Source: Puniceibacterium sp. IMCC21224 (GTDB taxonomy: Bacteria; Pseudomonadota; Alphaproteobacteria; Rhodobacterales; Rhodobacteraceae). Taken from it: 64,000 bases of DNA. The DNA lies in assembly GCF_001038505.1 (NCBI RefSeq), contig NZ_LDPY01000003.1, positions 186,001 to 250,000 on the forward strand, given 5' to 3'. The translations under genes were made by a program, and so were the position numbers. Below, piece after piece: positions 44,775 to 54,167 of the stretch (positions are counted from its first letter, which is position 1; each line of letters begins with the position of its first letter). The notes below the pieces were generated by a model, which did no database searches, was not told the DNA's origin, and saw nothing but the letters and a program-made list of their open reading frames with translations.

Positions 44775-45809
44775 ATGGCAGCAAGCTATCTCGAAGCCTC
44801 GCTCGATCGGCTCGGTGCGCCCGTGCAGCGCGAAGACACGATCGAGATCTGCATCAATCCGGACGGGCAGGTCTGGGGAGAGTTCCAGGGTGATCACTTT
44901 ATGCAGGGGCTCGGCACCCCGCTCACCCAGACCGAGATTAAGGACCTTGGCAACCAGATCGCCTCGGCCGCCTCAACCACGCTCAGCACCAAGAAGCCAA
45001 TCGTCTCGGTATCGATTCTCTATCGCGAACGTCCAATCCGGGCGCAAGTCATTCAGCCTCCCGCAGTTGAGGGCGGCTTCTCGATCTCGCTGCGCTTTTT
45101 CTCCTCCCTACCTCTGGAGGCGATTCAGCTCGGCTTTCTCTATGGCAAAGAACGCAGCCTCGAAGGCCTGCGCCGAGAGAGGAACGCCGCGTTACGCGAT
45201 GTGGTGGCATCGGGTGACATCGACGCCGCCCTGCGGTTTTGCGTCGAAAACAAGCTCAACATGATCGTCTCGGGCGGCACTTCGACAGGCAAGACGGTCG
45301 CGGCGCGTAAGATCCTCTCGCTGATCCCACCCCAGGAGCGGATCATCACCATCGAAGAAGCGTCCGAGTTGCGCCCCGAACAGCCGAATGCCGTGACGTT
45401 GATCGCCGACCGTGATGCGGATGCCCGGAGTGCCGATGTACTTTTGGCCTCGACCTTGCGCATGCGGCCCGACCGGATCGTGCTAGGCGAGGTCCGCGGG
45501 CGCGAAGCCATGACCTTCCTCGAGGCTATCAACACCGGCCATGGCGGATCGCTGACCACGCTCCACGCGGAGACCCCGCAACTGGCCGTGCGCCGCCTCG
45601 CCATCGCCGCCCTGAAAACTGATGTGCCGATGACCTATGCCGACATGATCGATTACATCGAGGGCTCAATCGACGTGATCATCCAGGCGGGACGTCATGA
45701 AGGCGCGCGCGGCATCACCGAGTTTTTTCTCCCGGGCCAATCCAAGGATTTCAGCCTCGACAGTATTGATGGCAGAGGCAAAAAGAACGCCTCTGTCGCC
45801 GCCGAATAG
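44775..45809 (+). CDS. virB11: VirB11 family ATPase
   Basis: A 344-residue hexameric secretion ATPase: Walker A SGGTSTGKTVAAR (about residues 165-177), Asp box and Glu in ITIEEASELRPEQ, Walker B RPDRIVLGEVRGREAMTFLE, and His box GHGGSLTTLHAETP. It acts at the inner face of the inner membrane, switching VirB4/VirD4 between pilus building and DNA export. It starts one base after the virB10 stop. Confidence 0.93.
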   Translation: MAASYLEASLDRLGAPVQREDTIEICINPDGQVWGEFQGDHFMQGLGTPLTQTEIKDLGNQIASAASTTLSTKKPIVSVSILYRERPIRAQVIQPPAVEGGFSISLRFFSSLPLEAIQLGFLYGKERSLEGLRRERNAALRDVVASGDIDAALRFCVENKLNMIVSGGTSTGKTVAARKILSLIPPQERIITIEEASELRPEQPNAVTLIADRDADARSADVLLASTLRMRPDRIVLGEVRGREAMTFLEAINTGHGGSLTTLHAETPQLAVRRLAIAALKTDVPMTYADMIDYIEGSIDVIIQAGRHEGARGITEFFLPGQSKDFSLDSIDGRGKKNASVAAE

Positions 45810-45824
45810 AAAAGGAACACCCTG

Positions 45825-46244
45825 ATGCGAAAGCATATCGCAGCACTCGCACTTGCCTCCCTCGCAGGGCCGCTTGCAGCCCAGACCTCCCCACAGGTCA
45901 CAAACGATCTCACGGCGAACATGTCGCCCCAACAATACCGGATTTGCAATGACCGCTCGGCGCGACCAACTTGGATGGACGAAGTCAACCCGCGCGAGGC
46001 CTACAAGGCTCGAACGATGATGCGGCTCTATGAGTTGCGTGCGTGGCAGGCGATCAAAGCATCAAGCGATTGTGGTTGTGATGTCCGCTTCCCTACTTGG
46101 GATGCTGCATCGGTGGAATACGAAGAACGGTTCTCGACAAGCACGCAGGCCGAGCACACCCAAGCTCGGCTAGACCTTAGGGACCAACAGAACCAGATCG
46201 CCCGCGAGGTACAGGATCTCTGCGAAGCGCAGGGCAACTGGTAA
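45825..46244 (+). CDS. Exported T4SS-associated protein, unknown function
   Basis: A 139-residue protein with signal peptide (LALASLAGPLAAQTS) and a helical mature part carrying three Cys (YRICNDR; SSDCGCDVRFPT; VQDLCEAQGNW). It sits between virB11 and virB6, where other T4SS operons often place an entry-exclusion or VirB7-like protein; I cannot assign it. AAAGGAA lies about 8 bases upstream. Confidence 0.7.
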   Translation: MRKHIAALALASLAGPLAAQTSPQVTNDLTANMSPQQYRICNDRSARPTWMDEVNPREAYKARTMMRLYELRAWQAIKASSDCGCDVRFPTWDAASVEYEERFSTSTQAEHTQARLDLRDQQNQIAREVQDLCEAQGNW

Positions 46245-47269
46245 TGGGCGTCGTCAGCTGGATGGTTGGAACCGCAGACGGGTTTCTTGCCGATGCGGCC
46301 GAGTCCCAGTTCGGGGCTGTGGCGAGCAATACCGGCACGATCGTCCTGCTGATGGTCACGCTTTCGGTGATCGGCGTCTGCATCAACATGGCTTTCCAGT
46401 TCCGCAGCATGGATGGGGCCAGCTTCTTCTGGTACCTGATTAAGCTGACGCTGATAGGGCTCTTCGCCTTCAACTGGGCCAACTTCAACGCGGTCGCCAA
46501 TGCCGTCATCGGCGGGCTCGACTACGTCGCCGGGGCCCTGATCTCCTCGGTTGGCGGCGGCGGAGCCGGCGCATCCTACTTTGCAGCTGAATTTGACGAC
46601 TTAATCAATGAATTCAGCCAATACCTAAACGCCATCGGCAGCAACCTGAACTGGATGACAGGCGCAATCCTCGGTGGGATCGGCCTCGTTATGCTTAGTC
46701 TGCTCGGTTTCATGACTGGCATCGTCCTGATCTTCGCCAAGATGATGCTGACACTCATGCTTGGCCTCGCACCCATCATGATCGCTCTTTCGCTCTTCGA
46801 TGCGACGAAGGATTTCTTCCACAGGTGGATTTCGACCACAATCAGCTACGCCTTCTACCCCATCGTGATCGCAGCCATGTTCTCGACCGTGGTCGGCATG
46901 GCCAACTCACTCCTTGCCCAGATCGGCGACCCGAATTCCGCGACCAACATTGGCTCGCTCGTGCCATTCTTTGTGATGGTGTTCCTCGCCAAAGGCTTCG
47001 TTGCAGCAACGCCCCTGATCGTGCGGGGGATCTCCGGGAATCTTATGGTGGCCGCAGCGCCAGCGATCGTCAACGGGTCTGCAGGACTGCTGCGGGGGTT
47101 GGTCAATACGTCCGGCGTTCAGGGCAGGGCTCGGATCGGCGCTCTCACGACAGGTGAGGCGATCGGGCGCGGGGCAGTGCAGACGCCTGCTACAGTGCGT
47201 AGCGCTGCGGCGACGGCAAGTGCACAGGTGGCCAGGATAGCAGAAAGGGCAAAGCGGTTGGGGAGTTGA
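46244..47269 (+). CDS. virB6: VirB6 / TrbL family inner-membrane protein
   Basis: A 341-residue polytopic protein with at least six hydrophobic helices (TGTIVLLMVTLSVIGVCINM; LMLGLAPIMIALSLFD; the conserved FHRWISTTISYAFYPIVIAA loop). Matches the VirB6 family, which forms part of the DNA channel. TAATG joins it to the previous gene. It is the last gene of the plus-strand virB block, whereas VirB6 is usually mid-operon. Confidence 0.9.
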   Translation: MGVVSWMVGTADGFLADAAESQFGAVASNTGTIVLLMVTLSVIGVCINMAFQFRSMDGASFFWYLIKLTLIGLFAFNWANFNAVANAVIGGLDYVAGALISSVGGGGAGASYFAAEFDDLINEFSQYLNAIGSNLNWMTGAILGGIGLVMLSLLGFMTGIVLIFAKMMLTLMLGLAPIMIALSLFDATKDFFHRWISTTISYAFYPIVIAAMFSTVVGMANSLLAQIGDPNSATNIGSLVPFFVMVFLAKGFVAATPLIVRGISGNLMVAAAPAIVNGSAGLLRGLVNTSGVQGRARIGALTTGEAIGRGAVQTPATVRSAAATASAQVARIAERAKRLGS

Positions 47270-47466
47270 GGTCCAACGTGGCTTTACAATGATGCATGGT
47301 CGTCGAAATGTATTGGGTGGAATGTTGACCATTGATGTGCGGCATTGCTTTCGCAGCATTCCCAATAAAGTGGTCGTTCATGGAACTCGCAGCGCACTGG
47401 GCAGAAAGTTGTCTGGGACACCGCGCAATCATCGTAGCGCGACCTCGCAGGCAAGCCGGTCAGCGC

Positions 47467-47988
47467 CTATACGCCATGCTGATAAATCGGCGGGCGGCTA
47501 TTGTCCAAGTCTCCTTGGTTCAAGAAAATTCGGTATCCTGTGAGGTGGAAGGCGGCACTGCCGAGGTCCTTCGCAAGATCCAGCGTATCCACATGGATAA
47601 AGTGGCGATATATGGCTCGAAATCCTTCACCAGGTGCCGCACGGAAATGAATGCCTTGGGGTCCGATCGTCAGACATGCCTCTTGCTGCGGATCGTTAAT
47701 CTCAGACAGCGAAGTTGCCGCGAAATCAGGCTGGATAATCCAGTCGGTTCCGAAGGAAACACATTGCTCATCTGCTTCCCATTGGAAAATCCGATGCCAA
47801 TCGGCTTCGCCCTCGCGCCCGAAACCAGGATTCAAAAGCAGAACCGTCGGTTTGCCGTTCGGCTGATCCAATGGTTCGGAGAGTTTAATGCCAAAGATCG
47901 GCTGATGACCGTATCTCTTGAGGAGAAACAGGGCACCTTTCGGCACCTCGGCGAGAATCGCCGATCTGGCGTTCAAAGTGCTTCGCAT
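47467..47988 (-). CDS. Hypothetical protein in the TIR operon
   Basis: A 173-residue soluble protein (LLKRYGHQPIFGIKLSEPLD, GEGFRAIYRHFIHVDTLDLA) with no signal peptide or known motif. GGGAG precedes ATG 47988 by about 8 bases. It follows the zinc-ribbon gene by 22 bases on the same strand and is probably the third gene of the TIR operon. Function unknown. Confidence 0.6.
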   Translation of the reverse strand: MRSTLNARSAILAEVPKGALFLLKRYGHQPIFGIKLSEPLDQPNGKPTVLLLNPGFGREGEADWHRIFQWEADEQCVSFGTDWIIQPDFAATSLSEINDPQQEACLTIGPQGIHFRAAPGEGFRAIYRHFIHVDTLDLAKDLGSAAFHLTGYRIFLNQGDLDNSRPPIYQHGV

Positions 47989-48010
47989 ACGTGGTCTCCC
48001 TTACGAGCAG

Positions 48011-48175
48011 TTAATCCCAGCCCCGCCGGATATCGGTTCGGTGGCATTCGGGACAATGCACCGCGGTGGTCGGACGTTTTTCACGGCGAGCCTCGCGACG
48101 CTCGTACTCATCAAGCACATCGACTTCGAAGCGGTGTCCACAATTGTTGCAACGGAAGTGAACACGCTCAGTCAT
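48011..48175 (-). CDS. 54-residue zinc-ribbon protein
   Basis: A short reading frame starting MTERVHFRCNNCGHRFEV with a second Cys pair in HCPECHRTDIRRGWD. Two CxxC knuckles spaced about 30 residues apart form a FmdB-type zinc ribbon. Its ATG (48175) overlaps the TIR gene stop by 8 bases, which indicates translational coupling. Below usual annotation length limits. Confidence 0.7.
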   Translation of the reverse strand: MTERVHFRCNNCGHRFEVDVLDEYERREARREKRPTTAVHCPECHRTDIRRGWD

Positions 48176-49109
48176 AGCTGATACCTGCGTTGCCTATGAA
48201 CTGGTTCCAGAGTACCTCTGCCGCTTGGTCTGGCGCCAGCCGCTCGTCAGCCTTGCCGAAGATGTTCATGGTTTGGATCAGGAACTGCTCGTAATCATCG
48301 GCCGAAATGTTGAAGCCGCCGTTTGCCGTATTGTCGCCAGCATTTTCGCTAAACGAGTAGTAAATGTCGCCCAGAGCGACTTGCGAGCTACGACAATGTA
48401 CCGAGATGTGGGCCGTACCATTTCGGTGTCCGCCGTTGACAATTATTGCCCCAAAGGAGGTCGCGCTTCTTTCAACGAAACGACCGCGCAATCCTTCGAT
48501 TGAATCGATTTCGATGATCGCTCTCTGGAAGTAATCCTTTATGGTGGCAAAGGCAGCATCGCGGAAGTCATCCCTGTCGATGTGGTCGAACTGCCGTTTT
48601 GCGCGGTAGCGTGCCATTGCGGGGCGTAAGGCAGACGGCTCATAGGCTACCTTCACCGCAGCCGCAGGTACACTTTCAGATTCGATGATGCGTCGAAGCT
48701 CCTGCACTACGTTTAGGTAGGCGGTGTTCGGGTTGGCCCATGCGCTGATCGCCTTGCCGTCCGTCGGCACGGCCTTGAGTTGCCGCAACTCACTCATCGC
48801 TTTCCAATCGCATTCCTCTACGATGATCGGCACCACGCGAGCGGTCCCGGCGGCGTGGCGTTCAAGCGCTCGCCTCATTTCACGCTCGACACAGTAGTCG
48901 GATGCAATGAAGTCGGGGCTTACTAGGAGCAGGAACAGGTCACACGCCACCAGTTCCCGTTCAATCTCGGCGTCCAGTTCACTGCCGGCCAAGATATTGC
49001 GATCATACCAGGTCTCAATACGCCCTTCCCTCGTAAGATTCTTAAGGTGGACGTGCAGCCGGTCAAGTGCAGCCTTGTCGTTGTGAGAATAAGAAATGAA
49101 TGCCCGCAT
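48168..49109 (-). CDS. TIR-domain protein (predicted NAD+ hydrolase)
   Basis: A 313-residue protein. Residues 1-130 are a TIR domain: MRAFISYSHNDKAALDRLHV, IETWYDRNILAGSELDAEIE, FLLLVSPDFIASDYCVEREM with the candidate catalytic Glu in CVEREM. The C-terminal 180 residues (DDFRDAAFATIKDYFQRAII; NGGHRNGTAHISVHCR) are an unassigned sensor or effector domain. Bacterial TIR proteins degrade NAD+ on phage infection; this is the inferred role. First gene of a three-gene minus-strand unit inserted after virB6. Confidence 0.82.
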   Translation of the reverse strand: MRAFISYSHNDKAALDRLHVHLKNLTREGRIETWYDRNILAGSELDAEIERELVACDLFLLLVSPDFIASDYCVEREMRRALERHAAGTARVVPIIVEECDWKAMSELRQLKAVPTDGKAISAWANPNTAYLNVVQELRRIIESESVPAAAVKVAYEPSALRPAMARYRAKRQFDHIDRDDFRDAAFATIKDYFQRAIIEIDSIEGLRGRFVERSATSFGAIIVNGGHRNGTAHISVHCRSSQVALGDIYYSFSENAGDNTANGGFNISADDYEQFLIQTMNIFGKADERLAPDQAAEVLWNQFIGNAGISYD

Positions 49110-49238
49110 CTGCTCAACTCAAAATGATTTATGTTTGTTCATGATATACCTTAAGCGCTATTTTCCAGAGACACGGCTTAGCTTGGAGAAACTGGATAGT
49201 GGCGCTTGAGCTCGAAACCGCTGCTTTACCGTTTGCAA

Positions 49239-49487
49239 TCAGCGCTTCTTGTTTGACTGGGACAACACCGAACCGGCAAGTGCCTTTGTCCTTTCAGAGT
49301 AGCGATCGCTGCGAAGTACCTTTGAAGCGAGGTCTTCCATTTTCGCACCTGTTTGTCGATTGGTATTGGACTGAGACAACGCCGAACCAGCAAGCTTGCG
49401 GGCGATCTGTGAAGAGCCAGGTTTGAAGAGGGTGTCTGCTGCAAGCGAGGCAACCTTGGTTGAAGTTCCTTTACGATTCACCGCCAT
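49239..49487 (-). CDS. Small basic protein with internal repeat
   Basis: An 82-residue protein made of two related halves ending KLAGSALSQSN and ALAGSVLSQSNKK, with similar motifs before each (DTLFKPGSSQIAR; KVLRSDRYSERTK). Basic and helical, no Cys. Resembles small repeat proteins of unknown role on alphaproteobacterial mobile elements. GGAGG seven bases upstream supports ATG 49487. Confidence 0.65.
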   Translation of the reverse strand: MAVNRKGTSTKVASLAADTLFKPGSSQIARKLAGSALSQSNTNRQTGAKMEDLASKVLRSDRYSERTKALAGSVLSQSNKKR

Positions 49488-49573
49488 AATAACCTCCATG
49501 TGGTGTTTGGTTTGCTTAGAAAGTCTAGATGTGGGTTTGGAGCCAACTGTCCGCAAGCTACACTAGAGAAAAT

Positions 49574-49885
49574 TCAGAATTGCAGCCTCGCCTCAAAAAG
49601 GTCCGGCGTGTCCTCGTCGCGCCGCCTGCTCAGACCTTCGCCAAGATGCAGACACGGGTGCTTAATACGTGTCAGGCCTTTGCCGCCCTCAAAGTGGACC
49701 CACCCCCCTCTGGGCATGCCCACGCTTACGATCAGCGCACCGCAAATTGGACAAGTCCGCCTGAAGGATGCGCCCTTCCTACTTCCGCGATCGCCCCGAA
49801 GTGCCCAACCGCCGCGGACCGAGACTGTTCGCCCCGTAAACAGTCGGCGGGTGTGTTCCTTGCGGTAATACCAGCGGTCCGTCAT
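49574..49885 (-). CDS. Small protein with one Cys pair, coupled to sbcC
   Basis: A 103-residue basic protein (MTDRWYYRKEHTRRLFTGRT) with a single CPICGALIV knuckle and a GGKGLTRIKHPCLHLGEG segment whose Cys and His could complete a zinc site. Its start overlaps the SbcC-like gene stop by ATGA, so it belongs to that operon. I know no function; a DNA-binding accessory is possible. Confidence 0.6.
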   Translation of the reverse strand: MTDRWYYRKEHTRRLFTGRTVSVRGGWALRGDRGSRKGASFRRTCPICGALIVSVGMPRGGWVHFEGGKGLTRIKHPCLHLGEGLSRRRDEDTPDLFEARLQF

Positions 49886-52800
49886 CCCAGTCCCTTTCTT
49901 TCCTCGACCCGGCTTCCGCTTGGGGTCGAACGCACGTAGAAGCCTTGTGGTATGGCCTCCTGCACAAGTCCGACGTGCGATATCAGGCCCACAGCCCGGC
50001 TGCCTTCTGTCAGCGCAGCAAGAACCTGGATCACTTGGTCCAGCGTGCCCGCCCCATTCTCGGTGTCGAGGCTGCCGAAGCCTTCGTCGATGAAGATCGT
50101 GTCCATCCGGATTTTGCCCGACAGGCTCTCGACCACATCGGCTAGCCCAAGCGCAAGGGCCAGCGCCGCAATGAAGGTCTCGCCGCCGGACAGCGTGGCT
50201 GTCGGACGCGCCTTGCCGGTGTTGATGTCAAAGACCTCGATTTCGAGCCCGCGCTTGCCGCGCCCACCCAATGCCTCAATCCCGCGCGCCAGCCGGTATC
50301 GACCGCGAGTCATGGGATCGAGCCGCATGTTCGCCGCCTCGAGAACTTGATCGAACATGGCGCCGATCGCAAAGGTCTCGAGCGTCATTTTGAAATCGTT
50401 CTTGCCATTGGCCAGATCGGCTAGTCCCCGGAGCGGCCCAGTTTCGGTCTCAAGCCGCTCGGTTTTGGCCAAGGCCTCGGCCAGCGATTCCTTGAACTTG
50501 GTAAGGGACGAAACATCTGATCTGGTCGCAGAGAGCGCATCGTTGGCGGTTTTCAATTCCTGGGTAGCGTTTTCGAGTGCCAGCTGAAGCGGGGCGAGGT
50601 CCGGGCGCTCGCGATCCGCACAGGCGGCCCTTGCGTTCTGCCATGTCGTACGGGCCGCGATTAGGCCCTCACGATGATCGGATACCATCTTACGGTCGGC
50701 GTCGAGAGTCGGGAAGTGCGCCTTGCAAGCATCATAGCCCGCTTTGTCCAACTCGACCTCAGCCAGCCGAGCGCTAAAATCACCTCGCGCCTTTTCCACG
50801 CGCAATGTCTGCGCATCACGCGCGCGTTTCGCTGCTTCGAGTTGCTCTTGTGCACGTGTCAGCGCCTCGCTGACCACTCGGTCATTTTCTATTGCCAGTT
50901 CCAGCGCCTTGGAGAGTTGGCCCTGCTCGCCTTGCAAAGCCTCCTGCCGTGCGACAACCGCCTCGGGCGTGCGCAGCCCTTCCGGCAAGGCCTCAACCAC
51001 TGTATCGCGCTTGGCGCGCGCCTCGGCCAGAGTGGTCTGAGCCTGTGCTGCCGCAGTGCGCGCTATAGCCTCGGCGGTCTCGGCATCGGTCACTTTCGGC
51101 TTCAAATCCGCCATCTGCTCCGCCATCGCGTCAAGATCGACGGATTCTCCAAGCGCGTCGACAGTGCCTTCCAGCCGTACGATTTCCGCTTCGAGTTCCA
51201 CCAACGTGCGCTCAGGGCGTTCCTGTTCGTCCAGCGCGCGTTTCTTTTCGTCTAGCCGCGTTCGGCAATTGCCGAGTTCGCTTTCTGCCCGAACCCTGGC
51301 TTCGGATGAGGTTCTCGCCTTAGTCTGGGCGCTACGAAACGCCTCGGTCAAACCAGATTGTTCAGGTGTGCCATGGGCCGGAGTGGGATGATCATGGGAA
51401 CCACAGACAGGGCACGCCGCCCCTTCTGTCAACTTTTCGGCCAGAATGATCGCCTGCGTGCGCGTAAGCCGGGCCTCAGCCTCTACCAAGGCCGCATCGG
51501 CGGCAAGCGCCGCTTCGGTTCTTGTCGTCAGTTCGCTCGCTGCCGCTTTGACATCTTGTTGGGCATCCGCGACAGCTCCTTGCGCCTTCGCATGCGCAAC
51601 CGCCTTGACCCGTTCCCGGATACTCTCGGCCAGTTCACCTGTCAGTTTGCCTCGCGCCGCCTCAGTCTTTCGCGCCTGTTCAAGTGCCAGATCGGTCGCA
51701 TCGAGCTGAGATTTGAGCCCTTCACGTGACTCTACGGCTATTGTCAGCGCCTTCCTCGCCGAAGCTTCATCCCTCGCAGCCTCATCAAACGCTTTCTGAA
51801 GCTCCGCTGCCTGCCCGACCTGCTTCTCAATCGCCTCCAACCTTGTCAGGTCGGCCTGAACCTGCTGCCGCCGCACCTCGCCCGACTGCGCCTCTGCCAG
51901 TTTTTGCGCCGCTTCCTTCTTCGCACCAGTGGCGGTGTTGAGCTCCCCTTCGGCCGTGATCACGGCATTCACAGCAATCTGGCTGTCGCGCTCCGCATCG
52001 TGCGAAGCCGACTCAAGATCACGGGCCTGCAAGGCATTCTTGACTGCCTCAACCCGCATGGCCAGAGCATCGATCTCACCCGTTTTCGCTTCGAGATCAT
52101 CGAGTGCCTTCCGTGCCGTATCGACGGCAACAAAGGCCTTTTCGACCTGCTCGCCATCGGTCAGAGCCTTGCGCGCTGATTCGTTAACCGTTTCCGCGCC
52201 CTGCTGAATGCTCCTCTTTTCGTCGACTTTGGCTTCGGCTGCGGCAATCCCTAGTTCCAGCGCTTCGGCGCTCTCGAAGCCACGTTCCTCGAGCCGAGCC
52301 ACATAGAGCGCGCGCTGGTCGCGCAACGCTCGTTCTGCCTCTGAGGCTTCTTCCTTCAGCCGTGCGGCGAGATCGCGATAGACCTTCACGTCAAAGAGAT
52401 CTCGCAATATCTCGACGCGCGCATCAGTCTTTGCGGCCAGGAACGTTTCGAACTTACCTTGCGGCAAGAGCACGATCTGCCGAAACTGATCTGCCCCATA
52501 GCCCAGCAGCGCCTCGACCTGTTGCCCCACGACCGAGACCTTTTTTTCAGCAATTACGCGACCAGACTGGCTCGGACCAAGCGTGTCTATCGGGATCCCG
52601 GTGACGTCGAATAGCGAGGCTTCCGCTGCGTCCTCTGTCGTCCCTTCGCCGCGCGCCTTCGGACGCTCCTGCACCGGACGACGACGGATCAGATAGGCCT
52701 TGGCACCCAGTTCAAAGACAAATTCGACTTCAGTAGGGAGATCCGGTGCCGCATGATCGGAACGCAACGAACGCGGTTCCTGATCGGTCTTGGTTGGTAA

Positions 52801-52962
52801 TCCGAAAAGCGCGAAGGACATCGCCGAGAACAGCGTCGACTTTCCCGCCCCCGTCTGACCGTAGATTCCAAACAACCCCGTTTCCAGGGCGGAGCGGAAA
52901 TCCACCACCTCGGTTGTCGCAAACGGCCCGAAGGCTTGCAACGATAGGCGAATGGGTCTCAT
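49882..52962 (-). CDS. sbcC: SbcC/Rad50-like AAA ATPase
   Basis: A 1026-residue SMC-type ATPase: Walker A GQTGAGKST (residues 35-43), Q-loop region FRQIVLLPQGKFETFLAA, long coiled coils, a zinc hook CPVCGSHDHPTP near residue 514, then signature LSGGETFIAALALALG and Walker B TIFIDEGFGSLD near the end. With SbcD it forms an ATP-dependent DNA end and hairpin nuclease. Chromosomes usually carry their own copy; this one travels in conjugative cargo. Overlaps sbcD by 4 bases. Confidence 0.9.
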   Translation of the reverse strand: MRPIRLSLQAFGPFATTEVVDFRSALETGLFGIYGQTGAGKSTLFSAMSFALFGLPTKTDQEPRSLRSDHAAPDLPTEVEFVFELGAKAYLIRRRPVQERPKARGEGTTEDAAEASLFDVTGIPIDTLGPSQSGRVIAEKKVSVVGQQVEALLGYGADQFRQIVLLPQGKFETFLAAKTDARVEILRDLFDVKVYRDLAARLKEEASEAERALRDQRALYVARLEERGFESAEALELGIAAAEAKVDEKRSIQQGAETVNESARKALTDGEQVEKAFVAVDTARKALDDLEAKTGEIDALAMRVEAVKNALQARDLESASHDAERDSQIAVNAVITAEGELNTATGAKKEAAQKLAEAQSGEVRRQQVQADLTRLEAIEKQVGQAAELQKAFDEAARDEASARKALTIAVESREGLKSQLDATDLALEQARKTEAARGKLTGELAESIRERVKAVAHAKAQGAVADAQQDVKAAASELTTRTEAALAADAALVEAEARLTRTQAIILAEKLTEGAACPVCGSHDHPTPAHGTPEQSGLTEAFRSAQTKARTSSEARVRAESELGNCRTRLDEKKRALDEQERPERTLVELEAEIVRLEGTVDALGESVDLDAMAEQMADLKPKVTDAETAEAIARTAAAQAQTTLAEARAKRDTVVEALPEGLRTPEAVVARQEALQGEQGQLSKALELAIENDRVVSEALTRAQEQLEAAKRARDAQTLRVEKARGDFSARLAEVELDKAGYDACKAHFPTLDADRKMVSDHREGLIAARTTWQNARAACADRERPDLAPLQLALENATQELKTANDALSATRSDVSSLTKFKESLAEALAKTERLETETGPLRGLADLANGKNDFKMTLETFAIGAMFDQVLEAANMRLDPMTRGRYRLARGIEALGGRGKRGLEIEVFDINTGKARPTATLSGGETFIAALALALGLADVVESLSGKIRMDTIFIDEGFGSLDTENGAGTLDQVIQVLAALTEGSRAVGLISHVGLVQEAIPQGFYVRSTPSGSRVEERKGLG

Positions 52963-54095
52963 GTCTGCTCCTCCCCGGAGGCTGCTGCGTGGAGCTTGTC
53001 CGCTACGATCGCGACTTCGGCGGCATTCGGCTCCCGGCCACGCACAACCTTCATGAAGTCGTCGACCATCTCGATCGGCGTGAATGCGGTGCGCCCGCTA
53101 CCAAGCAGCTTGGTCTCCAGCGCCCGCGCCTTCCGGGCGTAGGCCAAATGGCAGGCATTAGGGTAGGTCGCACGCAACCGCTTCATCGGGTCGATCAGAG
53201 GGTTCTCATCCGTTAGGATGGCTTGGATGAAGTCTTCAGACGGCGTTCCTGCCAGAAGTTCCGCGAATGCCCCAGTGAGCGAGTGCACTTGCCGGATTGG
53301 ACGGAATGGAACGGTGTGGATATCAACCCCTTCAGCTTTCAGATCGACGACAGTCATGGATTTTTCGCTTCCCGCCTCGTCGAATCCGAAAGCAAGCGGG
53401 GCGCCGGAATATCGAATATGGCGTGCGCCTATTTCCTGCGGCTTGTGCAAATGCCCCAGTGCAACATAGTCCGCACCCTCGAAGACATCCAAGGGCACGG
53501 TTTCGATGCCGCCGACCCGCGTCAACGCGCGCTCGGTCTCACCGACCGCGCCGCCCGCAACGAAAGCATGGGCCACAACGACCCAACGCGCGCCTTCAGG
53601 CACCTGTGCCCTTGCTGCGGAGATTTGGGCCGCGATGACATCTGCCGGCGCGCTAATCCGCTCATCCCCAAACACCTCCCGCGCGGCGTATTCATAAGAG
53701 AAGGGCAGTGCGGAAAAGGCGATCTCGCCATGATCGTCACGCAGCACAAGCGGAGTTTCGACCGCGTCGGCGATCCCACGCACCAGCACCCGCGACGCGG
53801 TCGAGAAGACAGACATTGCCTCGATCCGGTCACCGGAATCGTGGTTTCCCGAGATCATCACCACCGCGGCTTCGGTCTGCTCTGCCACGCGCTTAAGGAA
53901 GCGATTGAACTGCCGGATCGACGAATTAGGCGGAGAGGCACGGTCAAAAACGTCCCCCGCGATCACAAGAACATCGGCTCGCTCGGCCACGAGCGTATCC
54001 ACGATCTGGCCCAGGATGACCTCATGGTCCTCTTCGAGGCTCAACCCCATGAACTGCCGCCCCAGGTGCAGATCTGCGGTATGAAGTATTCTCAT
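52959..54095 (-). CDS. sbcD: SbcD/Mre11-like nuclease subunit
   Basis: A 378-residue calcineurin-fold phosphoesterase with metal motifs in order: ILHTADLHLGRQF, VIAGDVFDRA, MISGNHDSGDR, VVVAHAFVAGG and ALGHLHKPQ. C-terminal capping part MVDDFMKVVRGREP. Partner of the SbcC-like ATPase; the ATPase gene follows directly with ATGA overlap. Its promoter region is shared with the divergent WYL regulator. Confidence 0.9.
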   Translation of the reverse strand: MRILHTADLHLGRQFMGLSLEEDHEVILGQIVDTLVAERADVLVIAGDVFDRASPPNSSIRQFNRFLKRVAEQTEAAVVMISGNHDSGDRIEAMSVFSTASRVLVRGIADAVETPLVLRDDHGEIAFSALPFSYEYAAREVFGDERISAPADVIAAQISAARAQVPEGARWVVVAHAFVAGGAVGETERALTRVGGIETVPLDVFEGADYVALGHLHKPQEIGARHIRYSGAPLAFGFDEAGSEKSMTVVDLKAEGVDIHTVPFRPIRQVHSLTGAFAELLAGTPSEDFIQAILTDENPLIDPMKRLRATYPNACHLAYARKARALETKLLGSGRTAFTPIEMVDDFMKVVRGREPNAAEVAIVADKLHAAASGEEQT

Positions 54096-54116
54096 GAGAT
54101 CAATCCACTTTCTATA

Positions 54117-54133
54117 CGTACAGTTAATGTATG
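54117..54133. promoter_or_regulatory. Palindromic operator candidate between sbcD and the WYL regulator
   Basis: CGTACA (54117-54122) and TGTATG (54128-54133) form an inverted repeat with a 5-base spacer (GTTAA) in the 72-bp gap between the divergent genes. This is where an autoregulatory BrxR/CapW-type dimer would be expected. Confidence 0.55.
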
Positions 54134-54167
54134 GACTTTACGCGCGGAGTCAAGTAGTACTCGGCGC

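Noticed and set aside
43532-44776. Minus-strand open frame of 414 codons
   Set aside because: Antisense to virB10, which has clear TrbI-family motifs; the frame is open only because of GC-rich codon bias.
47332-48177. Plus-strand open frame of 281 codons after virB6
   Set aside because: Antisense to the hypothetical and zinc-ribbon genes; no ribosome site, and its protein lacks any recognisable domain.
53223-54167. N-terminal extension of the WYL regulator by 315 codons
   Set aside because: Antisense to sbcD; protein homology starts at ATG 54168.
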